Translations under genes and position numbers: made by a program | Notes under the pieces: model-generated | Told to the model about the DNA's origin: nothing | Databases searched by the model: none | Seen by the model: only the letters and a program-made list of their open reading frames with translations | Part shown: piece by piece, positions 24,882 to 32,276 of the stretch | Numbering within the stretch: position 1 is the first letter of the stretch | Layout: each line of letters starts with the position of its first letter | Assembly (NCBI RefSeq): GCF_025567525.1 | Contig: NZ_JAOQJY010000010.1 | Coordinates: 1 to 64,000 of the forward strand | From: Gallintestinimicrobium propionicum | Lineage (GTDB): Bacteria; Bacillota; Clostridia; Lachnospirales; Lachnospiraceae | Length of the DNA stretch: 64,000 bases | Direction of reading: 5' to 3'

Positions 24882-25754
24882 TTAAAACATCCCGCCCAGA
24901 TTCTCTATTGCCACATAACAGATGATCGTAAGATATGTGAGCAAAAAACACATCAGCATCACAAAGGAAAACACCCTTATCTTAGGCGGTATCTTCTGCG
25001 CCTCTGCCTTTAACCTCTGCAGTTCGATCTGCTTAAAATCATGGGACAGCATCTGAAAATACACAGCACTGTCATCCCCGCGCAGCACCCCTATCAGCCC
25101 CCTTACCACATCCGACAGCATCGGGGAGTTGATTCTTGATTCAAAACGTGTTAATGCAGCTTCATAGTTAGAGGACCTCATATCCGCTATCAGGATATCC
25201 AGCTCACCTGAAAGGCTCTCTCCCGCATTCATGCGAAACCGCTCCAGCATCCCGACCACATTCCTGCCTGATTTTAATTCCTGTTCGATCGTTGCGACCA
25301 GCCGCGGAAGCTGCGCTTCAATCTCATCCCGCTTTGCTTTCAACCGTTCGTCGGCCTTTTGCATCTCCTGAAAGTATAGCAGCACCGCCAAAATGACGAT
25401 TACCGGGGTTAAGAGCGGAACAAAAAGCACACAGGGGATGGTACCCAATAATACTGCCCCTGTCTTTACAAGGGCATACGCCTGATAGACTTCCGGGGAA
25501 AGGTTCATTCCCCCTGCCTTTAATATCCGGTCCAGCCTCCCTCTCCGGTATGCTTCCATATGGATATATTTTGACAGATACACTGCCGCTGACATCAGAC
25601 AGGCTTCTATGGTCTTTACCGTCTTTTTTTCCTGCCGGACCGTCCCCAGCATCGCCCGCGCCGTCCTGAGCGTCGGGAGCCTTAAAAAAGAGCTTGCCAG
25701 AAAAAACAGCCCCATCGCCAGAAATACACCAAATAAAAAAAGAAGAACTGTCAC
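24882..25754 (-). CDS. tadC: TadC-like pilus assembly membrane protein (T2SSF family)
   Basis: The start is a GTG at 25754 with AGGAGG 10 nt upstream; a longer open frame would overlap tadB. The 290-residue protein has an N-terminal membrane segment, two more in the middle and one at the end, and the T2SSF-like segment QLPRLVATIEQELKSGRNVVGMLE. TadB and TadC form the inner-membrane platform on which the TadA ATPase works. It follows tadB with a 5-bp gap. Confidence 0.85.
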   Translation of the reverse strand: MTVLLFLFGVFLAMGLFFLASSFLRLPTLRTARAMLGTVRQEKKTVKTIEACLMSAAVYLSKYIHMEAYRRGRLDRILKAGGMNLSPEVYQAYALVKTGAVLLGTIPCVLFVPLLTPVIVILAVLLYFQEMQKADERLKAKRDEIEAQLPRLVATIEQELKSGRNVVGMLERFRMNAGESLSGELDILIADMRSSNYEAALTRFESRINSPMLSDVVRGLIGVLRGDDSAVYFQMLSHDFKQIELQRLKAEAQKIPPKIRVFSFVMLMCFLLTYLTIICYVAIENLGGMF

Positions 25755-25759
25755 TGGTA

Positions 25760-26689
25760 TTACCTCCTGTACTCGATCGGACGGGTCAGTTTCACTACAA
25801 AACCCGCTGAAATAAAAATTGCTGCCGCTGTCCCTGCAAGGATGACCTGCCCCAGGACAGTATGCATCAGCACTCCGTACCACTCTTTATTTAACAGATA
25901 CATCAGCGGGATATTCCCAACCACAAAGATGACCATGATCAGAAACTCCTTTCTCGGCTCTGCGATGAGGTATTCCAGCTCTGCGTTTACATTACGCATA
26001 TCGGATAATTTTGACACGATCGGTACAAGCGTCGTTTTCAGGCTGCGGTCTCTCTGACAGTCGCTGAGAGCATCACACCATTCCCCGAACACCTCATTAT
26101 CAATCCGTCTTTTCATCGTATGCAGTGCTGCGTCAATATCCGGGTCCACCATCCGCACCTGCATCAGAAACGCTCCAAACACTTCTGATACCGGCGGGTT
26201 CAGATACGAAATATTTTCTTCTACTGCCGTCACGATGTCCTCCGTCCTAAGGTATGCCGTCGTTATCACGGACAACGCTGTTTCCAGCTCCGCCGATACA
26301 TCCCTTTTGTAATGGTGCGCGGTCAGCTTCACATACCAGAACGGGAGAAACAAAAATCCTGACGCCAAAACCGGGGCTAAGAGCAAACTCCCCAAAAGCC
26401 CTGCCAAGACCGCCCCGATCAAAAACAGTATGAGCGAAACGGCGCACACCATTGAAAACCGTTCCCCCCGCCCGGTCAATTCAAGCACTTCCTGTGCTTC
26501 CAGAATCTCCCGGCGCAGGATTCCCTTCTTTCGTTTCCCTGTCGATTCCCTGATTTTTTCCCTGATCCCCTGTCTGGGATGGATAAACGAATCAAACAGC
26601 CCCTCTGTAAATTCTGATATATTGAGATTCAGAAGCAAAAAAAGCCCTGTTACCAGCCCTGCACAGGCAAGCGTTTCTATTGCGATCAT
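25760..26689 (-). CDS. tadB: TadB-like pilus assembly membrane protein
   Basis: The 309-residue protein has an N-terminal membrane anchor, a pair of central membrane segments (about 80-118) and a C-terminal pair (about 248-300). Between them is the T2SSF-type helical domain containing ELETALSVITTAYLRTEDIV. Its start overlaps the tadA stop by 4 bp. Together with tadC and tadA it forms a complete motor-platform set. No T2SSF family hallmark is lost. Confidence 0.83.
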   Translation of the reverse strand: MIAIETLACAGLVTGLFLLLNLNISEFTEGLFDSFIHPRQGIREKIRESTGKRKKGILRREILEAQEVLELTGRGERFSMVCAVSLILFLIGAVLAGLLGSLLLAPVLASGFLFLPFWYVKLTAHHYKRDVSAELETALSVITTAYLRTEDIVTAVEENISYLNPPVSEVFGAFLMQVRMVDPDIDAALHTMKRRIDNEVFGEWCDALSDCQRDRSLKTTLVPIVSKLSDMRNVNAELEYLIAEPRKEFLIMVIFVVGNIPLMYLLNKEWYGVLMHTVLGQVILAGTAAAIFISAGFVVKLTRPIEYRR

Positions 26690-28212
26690 TTTTTCTGTCC
26701 CTTCCTTCCATTCAACGGTGCAGCAAGCCGCACCAACATCTCCTGCGGCATCCCATTCTCCATCAGCCGCCTCCTAAGGCTATCCGAAATGGCATTGACC
26801 CTCCGGTGGCTGCCTTTTACAATAAATTTCCCGTTTTCGATCCGGTTCTCCTCAATCTGATACTCAAATAATGGCCGGAAGCTCCGTGTCCCGTCCGGAA
26901 GTATCTCGCATTCCATGATCTCCATTAAACGCCTTTCCTTGTTTTCCAGCTGCTTACAGAACGCAACGATCGGATACGCTTCCGTCACAAAACCCATCAA
27001 CGTTTCATCCCGCATCTCCACTGCACGCTTACACAGGGAAACCATCCGGCGGTATGTCGCATCACAGCTCATGGAATGGATCGTCGTCACGACCGCCACT
27101 CCCGTCCGTGCCGCTTCCTGCGCCGCATTTGCCTCCGGTCCCCTCATTTCCCCGACTACGATAATATCCGGATTAAACCGAAGGGCCATATCGAGCAGCG
27201 CCGTCTGGTCAATCCTCTGCCTCTCATTTTCACTGTCACGGGTCAGGGTATGGATTACGGAATTTACCACCCGTCCCTCTTTTCTGCGTACCAAAGCCAG
27301 CTCCCTCGAACCGTTCTCGATGCTGTAAATACGCTTATTGTCCGGTATGGTTGTCAAAAGCCACCCCAGAAGTGTTGTTTTTCCCGAGCTGGTTGCCCCC
27401 GCCACACACACGGAAATGCCATATCGGATACACTCCGCCAGAAAATCCAGCATTTCCTCCGTGGCAGTCCCGCCATCTATAAAATCCTCTTTTTTCATAT
27501 TCTGCGGGTTTACGATACGGATTGACGCTGCGACACCCACATCTTCATCCACCACCGGGGTTTTTAGCACAGCAATGCGGATATTTTTAGCCAGATGTCC
27601 CAGCACGCTCGGGCTGGCATCATCCAGCACCATACCGGATACATGCAGCATCCGACGGACCACATTGACCGCATGCTCCGGGCTTTCAAAATGTTCCTCC
27701 AGCTTTCTCGTCTCCCCGCCCGAAAACTGTACCTCCACATCGTCCCATGCGTTGATGTCAATCTCCTCGATCCCTTCTCCGTAAACATATTTTGTCAGGA
27801 AGCCAAATTCCGCCATCTCGGAATAAATAGCATCGATCAGCTCCTCCGTCCCCATCCCTGCCACACATATCCTGTGGTCCTGGATATACTTTCCTGCAAA
27901 CCGCCTGATCTGTGCTTTGACCTCATCGCTTCCCCCCGCCGTTACAAGACCGCTGTACTCCTTTGACAGATACCCCTGCACTTCCCGAAGCACGGAAGAA
28001 AAATCCCGGCTCTCTCCTGAGGCAAAAAACAGGTCGCTGCTTTTCATCCTGCCCGGTTCTTTTCCTGTGCAGGGTCTGTTTTCAGGTAAACGTCCCTTTT
28101 CTTCTTTCTGCTCCCTTTCCGTCGCCGCCTCTGTTTCCTCTACATCTGGATTTTTAAAAGCTTCAGATAGGTCTGCGCACCATCCGGCCCGGCTTCGCCT
28201 TTCGCCTAACAT
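26686..28212 (-). CDS. tadA: TadA/CpaF-type secretion ATPase
   Basis: This is the motor ATPase of Flp/Tad pili. The Walker A motif GATSSGKTT is at residues 272-280, the Asp box and Walker B region include FNPDIIVVGEMRGPEA, and the His box includes the TIHSMS stretch. The 508-residue protein has an N-terminal extension of about 55 hydrophilic residues. The start overlaps the end of the CpaE-like gene and has GGGGAGG 8 nt upstream, so translation is coupled. This enzyme is distinct from the VirB4 and VirD4 ATPases coded nearby. Confidence 0.92.
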   Translation of the reverse strand: MLGERRSRAGWCADLSEAFKNPDVEETEAATEREQKEEKGRLPENRPCTGKEPGRMKSSDLFFASGESRDFSSVLREVQGYLSKEYSGLVTAGGSDEVKAQIRRFAGKYIQDHRICVAGMGTEELIDAIYSEMAEFGFLTKYVYGEGIEEIDINAWDDVEVQFSGGETRKLEEHFESPEHAVNVVRRMLHVSGMVLDDASPSVLGHLAKNIRIAVLKTPVVDEDVGVAASIRIVNPQNMKKEDFIDGGTATEEMLDFLAECIRYGISVCVAGATSSGKTTLLGWLLTTIPDNKRIYSIENGSRELALVRRKEGRVVNSVIHTLTRDSENERQRIDQTALLDMALRFNPDIIVVGEMRGPEANAAQEAARTGVAVVTTIHSMSCDATYRRMVSLCKRAVEMRDETLMGFVTEAYPIVAFCKQLENKERRLMEIMECEILPDGTRSFRPLFEYQIEENRIENGKFIVKGSHRRVNAISDSLRRRLMENGMPQEMLVRLAAPLNGRKGQKK

Positions 28213-29015
28213 CCAAACACCTCCCCGGTTACCGCCTCTATCGCCCTCCGAAAGCCTCTGCTCTCCTTTAATCCCAGCTCTTTAAACAGGTTTCCTTGCA
28301 GCACCTGCTCTTCCACTTCTCGGGAATATGGAATCTGGAATACGGTATTCCCCAACACCTGCTCCATATGTGCGCTCGCTTCATTCGGCCGAACATTACT
28401 CGCAGCCTTATACTGCTTGTCCGCATCCCATTTACTTTCTTTCAAAAGCGGCAGCTGGCTGGAAAAATAGCTGACAGATTTCAGGTCGCACCCTGTCAGC
28501 CTCAACACAGAATCAGCCTCCATCAGGGAAACTGCGGAAAGGATGTCGTTGGCGATATAGCTGCTGCAGTCAATGATGATACATGGTGCGATCTTCCTCA
28601 AACACTCCAGCAGTTCCTCTGCCTGCACCCTTTCATATTGCGGATAAGTGTATTCATTCTCCCCTTTCCGCATTCCAAGGATTGTCAGATGCCGGAGTTT
28701 CTTATGGGTAATACAATGATGCCGCACAAGATTCTCCGTCACATGGGCTGCTGCGAGGATACTTCCTAAAGAATGCTCTTCTTCCAGCTCCCCCGGAGGA
28801 CAGATACAGGGCAGCATTGGCGTATTCATATCGCACAGAAGCAGTGCTACGTCCTGCTTCTGCATTGCCAGCCGCATGGCAAGCTTGGATGCGACTGTCG
28901 TTTTTCCGCACCCCGGACTCCCCCACACCGCAAGCATCTGGTTTTCCGGTTCCTCCCGATACGCTTCCTCTTCCTCTGGCTGATGGCAGAAAATGCTGTT
29001 TTTTATAAAATTCAA
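28206..29015 (-). CDS. CpaE/ParA-like ATPase of the Tad locus
   Basis: The 269-residue P-loop ATPase has the motif GSPGCGKTT at residues 32-40, AVWGS before it, and a Walker B-like strand in APCIIIDCSSYI. It lacks the receiver-like N-terminal domain of full CpaE, as is common in Firmicutes. ParA-like CpaE/TadZ proteins place the pilus machine in the cell. A TTG start at 29015 overlaps the cpaB stop and has AGGAG upstream. Confidence 0.85.
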   Translation of the reverse strand: MNFIKNSIFCHQPEEEEAYREEPENQMLAVWGSPGCGKTTVASKLAMRLAMQKQDVALLLCDMNTPMLPCICPPGELEEEHSLGSILAAAHVTENLVRHHCITHKKLRHLTILGMRKGENEYTYPQYERVQAEELLECLRKIAPCIIIDCSSYIANDILSAVSLMEADSVLRLTGCDLKSVSYFSSQLPLLKESKWDADKQYKAASNVRPNEASAHMEQVLGNTVFQIPYSREVEEQVLQGNLFKELGLKESRGFRRAIEAVTGEVFGC

Positions 29016-29911
29016 GGCTCCTGCACCTCCTGCGGCTCTTCTGTACTTTCTTCGCTTTCCTGTATTTCATCTGCAGACAGGCTTTCCTCTGCTGTATCTT
29101 CTGCTTCAGCATCATTTTCAGGCAATTTATCGGTTACATGCACTTCCATATCTTCTGTCTGTCCGTTGTCCTTCCCGTCCTTTTCTTTTTCCAATCCCTT
29201 TAAAATGGAATCCTGAGCAGCCACAAATTTTTCAGCATTTTCCCGTTCTCCACGATAGACCAGGGATAAATGGATTTTCCCTTCCGCCTCCAGCTCTGCC
29301 AAAAGCTTTGATTGCTCCGGGGCTGCCAAAAGCGTTACGGTTCCCGGAAGCTCTTTTTCTTCCCCTTCTTCCTGCGCTTCTGTATTCGCATCATTTCCGC
29401 TGGATGCCGTTACCGCGATCACTTCCATGTATTTTAATTCCGGCAGTATTTCTGTCGTCCCCTGCTTTTTGTAATCCGGCGCGATCACTGAAACAATATC
29501 CCCGCTCTTTAACTTTCCGGACAAGCCATTGGCAAAGGCTTTTACAGAAATGGAGATTGCCTGTTTTTTTCCATCCAGATGATACAGATAAGCATTTTCT
29601 GCAGCCGGTTCCACTTCCACCTTGGAAGTCAGGATATAGTCCCCTTCCACAAAATCTGCCACCGCATACTTCCCGATCACCGCATAAGGGTTTCGCGCTA
29701 CATTTTCAGGAAGATTAAAGCTTCCTACTTCCACTGTCTTTACCATATCCGCCGTAATCTTTTCCCCGCTTTTAATCTGCTTTACGACCCGCACGATCTC
29801 CGCCTTATTTGCAAGACTTTTGTTAAAAAGCGGCGTGATGCCGAAACAGATCAGCAGTGCCGCTGCAATACACATTACCCCCAAAACTGTCCGATTCTTA
29901 AAAAACTGCAT
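29012..29911 (-). CDS. cpaB: CpaB-like Flp pilus assembly protein (SAF domain)
   Basis: The 299-residue protein has an N-terminal membrane helix (about 9-28), then a SAF/AFP-like domain (KQIKSGEKITADMVKTVEV) and an RcpC-like middle (SGKLKSGDIVSVIAPDYK). The last 65 residues are very acidic and low in complexity. CpaB in diderms works with the secretin; in this monoderm no secretin is coded, so it probably guides the pilus through the wall. It is preceded by AGGAGA. Confidence 0.86.
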   Translation of the reverse strand: MQFFKNRTVLGVMCIAAALLICFGITPLFNKSLANKAEIVRVVKQIKSGEKITADMVKTVEVGSFNLPENVARNPYAVIGKYAVADFVEGDYILTSKVEVEPAAENAYLYHLDGKKQAISISVKAFANGLSGKLKSGDIVSVIAPDYKKQGTTEILPELKYMEVIAVTASSGNDANTEAQEEGEEKELPGTVTLLAAPEQSKLLAELEAEGKIHLSLVYRGERENAEKFVAAQDSILKGLEKEKDGKDNGQTEDMEVHVTDKLPENDAEAEDTAEESLSADEIQESEESTEEPQEVQEP

Positions 29912-29937
29912 TGATATTCTCCTTTTTCTCTACAAGA

Positions 29938-29963
29938 GAGGGGCGGTCTGGATACCGCCCCTC
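29938..29963. terminator. Perfect 10-bp hairpin before cpaB
   Basis: GAGGGGCGGT (29938-29947) pairs perfectly with ACCGCCCCTC (29954-29963) around a 6-nt loop. It lies between the 29-residue protein gene and cpaB, inside an apparent operon. No T-run follows on the minus strand, so it may be a partial terminator or an RNA-processing or stability element that sets different levels of pilin and assembly proteins. Confidence 0.6.
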
Positions 29964-29967
29964 CCTG

Positions 29968-30057
29968 TTACGCCTGTTTTCTTCTGCGCCCAAAATAAAT
30001 CCCTATTGCCGTGGCAGCGGCCATGATCCCTAACACAAGCATTCCTTTTTTTCTCAT
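29968..30057 (-). CDS. 29-residue single-span membrane protein
   Basis: This short gene begins at an ATG with AGGAGG 9-10 nt upstream and codes a 29-residue peptide: basic start (MRKKG), one hydrophobic helix (MLVLGIMAAATAIGIYFG) and a basic end (RRRKQA). It lies between the prepilin peptidase and cpaB with tight spacing; its start overlaps the end of the peptidase gene by 4 bp. It could be a small pilus or membrane accessory protein. No family is recognised. Confidence 0.6.
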   Translation of the reverse strand: MRKKGMLVLGIMAAATAIGIYFGRRRKQA

Positions 30058-30533
30058 CTCATCCATCCTCCTGTCTGTAAACAATAAATAACAGCTGCTC
30101 CAAAGCACAAAAAAGGGCACAATGGAAAACCCTTTTCCTTTCCATCCGCCCTTTTTTGCAAATAGACATATCCTAAAAACAATACCAGGCCGATCAACGA
30201 TGCGCTGACCGCCCCCTGCAGACCGAGGACCATTCCACTGCTCCCTGCCAGCTTAATATCCCCGCCGCCAATCCCTTTTCCCTCTTTTCCGCATAATGCC
30301 GCAACCAAATACGGCACTAAAATGAATCCTCCCAGAATATAACACGGGGAAACATTCAAAAATAACACCCTCAGGCATGCCGTCATCACAATCCCTGCCT
30401 GCAGCCGGTCTGAAACCTCCCGATACCAGATGTCCCTGACCGAAACGGCTGCAAGCAAAGAAAAAAAAGCTGTAGAAACCAGCATTTCCATCCAAAACAC
30501 CTCTGCAGCCTGAAATGCCGGCTCAGCCTGCAT
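30054..30533 (-). CDS. A24 family prepilin peptidase (TadV/CpaA-like)
   Basis: The aspartyl protease removes the leader of prepilins. The two catalytic Asp are visible: one in SVRDIWYREV near the N-terminus and one in the GGGDIKL motif (GxGD type) near residue 90. The 159-residue polytopic protein lacks the methylase-linked N-terminal domain, like other Tad peptidases. The ATG at 30533 is used here; a TTG at 30539 or an ATG at 30491 cannot be excluded. It directly follows the pilin-like gene with which it overlaps. Confidence 0.88.
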   Translation of the reverse strand: MQAEPAFQAAEVFWMEMLVSTAFFSLLAAVSVRDIWYREVSDRLQAGIVMTACLRVLFLNVSPCYILGGFILVPYLVAALCGKEGKGIGGGDIKLAGSSGMVLGLQGAVSASLIGLVLFLGYVYLQKRADGKEKGFPLCPFLCFGAAVIYCLQTGGWMR

Positions 30534-30786
30534 AATCAAACATCTCCTTGACCCGGTTCGTCAGCGTGGGCAGTACCGTATCATTAAACAATGCATACAG
30601 CCCGGCAAGAAGCAGCGCCCCCAATACCACTGCGATCAGGATTTTTACTGCGGTATCCACATATCCTTCTCCCGACGTTTCTGCCAGCTTTGTCTTTGCC
30701 TCCCATACTTTCATGACTACAGCCGTGTGGGCTTTCCTTACCTGATTTCTCCATTTTCCCATCTTCCCATTCCTCCATTTTTTCAT
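30523..30786 (-). CDS. Flp-type pilin candidate (DUF6133-like)
   Basis: The start at 30786 overlaps the spoVG-like stop as ATGA. The 87-residue protein has a long basic leader (about 38 residues), then TSGEGYVD and a hydrophobic helix (TAVKILIAVVLGALLLAGLYAL), and a short tail. This is the plan of a class-III prepilin cut after Gly with Asp at position five. The neighbouring gene is the prepilin peptidase, so it is the best candidate for the main pilin. The family is recalled as DUF6133. Confidence 0.75.
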   Translation of the reverse strand: MKKWRNGKMGKWRNQVRKAHTAVVMKVWEAKTKLAETSGEGYVDTAVKILIAVVLGALLLAGLYALFNDTVLPTLTNRVKEMFDYAG

Positions 30787-31130
30787 TGCATCTGCACATA
30801 CCCTGCTTCTTCTCCCGGTCCCGGCGGTGGGCTTCCATATCCCTGCACTGCCGCTGTCTGTACCTCCCTCATCACCTGCCGGTATGCCCCCAGAACCTTT
30901 CCATAAAGCTGTTCCCTGAATTCTGCAGTTACAGGAAAACATACTTCCGAATAACCATCCACTGTTTTACGGCTTGGCATTGACACGAACAGACCGTCCC
31001 TGCCTCCTTCTACAATTTTGATTCCCCGCACTCCAAAGCATCCTCCGATCGTTGCAGATGCGTAAGCTCTGATCCCACCCTGTCCTCCGGGCGGGCACAC
31101 GGATGTAATCCGTACCTCTACCTCCTGCAT
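30783..31130 (-). CDS. SpoVG-like DNA/RNA-binding regulator
   Basis: The 115-residue protein matches SpoVG in order: an N-terminal VRITSV strand, the ASATIGGCFGVRGIKIVEG strand pair, GLFVSMPSRK, and the SEVCFPVTAEFREQLYGKVLGAY helix. SpoVG family proteins bind nucleic acid and act in regulation. A 25-residue Gly/Pro-rich tail is added. Copies on conjugative elements are common in Clostridia. Position before the pilin-like gene suggests it is made together with it. Confidence 0.86.
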   Translation of the reverse strand: MQEVEVRITSVCPPGGQGGIRAYASATIGGCFGVRGIKIVEGGRDGLFVSMPSRKTVDGYSEVCFPVTAEFREQLYGKVLGAYRQVMREVQTAAVQGYGSPPPGPGEEAGYVQMQ

Positions 31131-31185
31131 AATGTGCTCTCCTTTTTCTTTTGTTCTGTTTTTTCATGACCTCCCCTTCCTCGTG

Positions 31186-31743
31186 CTACATTTCTAAACA
31201 TGACTCCATCTCCGGCTCTGCTCCCTCAAACGGTATCTGTACAAACCCGATCTGATCCACATAATAAAATGTGCTTCCGTGTCCATCATACAGTTCTAGG
31301 ACATCGCTGACAGACAGGACATGCCCCTTGTATCCTTCCGGAAGCTTTGCCTGAAACGCATAATAGAGGCTTTCAAGGTCATCCGTCTTGGCGATCCCGT
31401 CATAGACTATCCGATACTTTACCCTGTCCGGTTCCCCAAACAGCCTCTTTGTCTCCGCATAGCTGATAAATTTCATCTCAATATCCACTCCCGGGTCTAA
31501 CTGCCATACTCTTACCCGCTTCACACCTCCGGGGGCTTCCTTAATATCTTTTCGGCTTTCCAGCAGTTCAAACGTCCTTTCTTCCCAAACGATATCCCTG
31601 ATCTGCCCCTGCTTTTTCAGAAACCCCTCCAGCTCCGACGTGTGGAATACAGGGTCTGCCACCGCATATCCCTCCCTCACATATCCGGCACGGTTCCCAT
31701 AGAACACGATGATCCCGTTTTCAATCCATACCTGCTTTGCCAT
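31186..31743 (-). CDS. YodL-like domain protein
   Basis: The 185-residue protein has a C-terminal YodL-like domain, recognised by VRVWQLDPGVDIEMKFISY, YRIVYDG, LESLYYAFQAKLPEGYKGHVLSVSDVLEL and FYYVDQIGFVQIPF. YodL-like proteins are frequent in clostridial elements, often fused to antirestriction or large polyvalent proteins. The first 70 residues have no recognised fold. GGAGG precedes the ATG. It may act early after transfer, but this is an inference. Confidence 0.78.
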   Translation of the reverse strand: MAKQVWIENGIIVFYGNRAGYVREGYAVADPVFHTSELEGFLKKQGQIRDIVWEERTFELLESRKDIKEAPGGVKRVRVWQLDPGVDIEMKFISYAETKRLFGEPDRVKYRIVYDGIAKTDDLESLYYAFQAKLPEGYKGHVLSVSDVLELYDGHGSTFYYVDQIGFVQIPFEGAEPEMESCLEM

Positions 31744-31763
31744 CTGTTCCTCCCAAAATCCTT

Positions 31764-32276
31764 TTATTCAAGCAGGTCGCCCGAAGGCTCTACCCTTTTC
31801 CCCTGTCTTTCCTCCAGTATTACCTGTCCGTCCAGACTACAGATTTTGATCCGGTACTGGTATCTTTTCTGCATCAGTACATATCGGTGCGCTTCCTCCA
31901 TACTTCTTAAGGCAACCCCATCCGACAATCTGCCATCCTCTAAAAAACAATACCCCCAGTACCGCCCATTCCCCTCCGGCTTTCTTCCACCCGGACAAAT
32001 CTGTGACAGATGCAGCCTTTCCTTTTCCCCGAGAAGTTCCGGCCGCAATATACCGAGCATATTTTCACGCCACCCGATATGTCGTTCCCCGTTTTCCAAA
32101 CAGATCAGCCGAAGCGCCCCCCTTTCTGCTAAAATCCCGGAACCTTCTCCCCCGAGGCACAGAAAAATCTGGCCGCTTTTCTCCTCCTGCCTTAACACGA
32201 CCACCCTGTCTATAAGGCACTGGGAGCCATCACATGGTTCGCAATCTTTCTCTGTATACATCTTTATATACCTCAC
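31764..32276 (-). CDS. Element protein of unknown function
   Basis: The start is a GTG at 32276 that overlaps the stop of the large coiled-coil gene as GTGA, with AGGAGA upstream. The 170-residue protein has a possible Cys pair (DCEPCDGSQC near the N-terminus) and a C-terminal region rich in Arg, Glu and Tyr. It is not recognised with confidence; a DUF6329-like assignment is possible from memory. It sits between the coiled-coil and YodL genes. Confidence 0.6.
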   Translation of the reverse strand: MRYIKMYTEKDCEPCDGSQCLIDRVVVLRQEEKSGQIFLCLGGEGSGILAERGALRLICLENGERHIGWRENMLGILRPELLGEKERLHLSQICPGGRKPEGNGRYWGYCFLEDGRLSDGVALRSMEEAHRYVLMQKRYQYRIKICSLDGQVILEERQGKRVEPSGDLLE

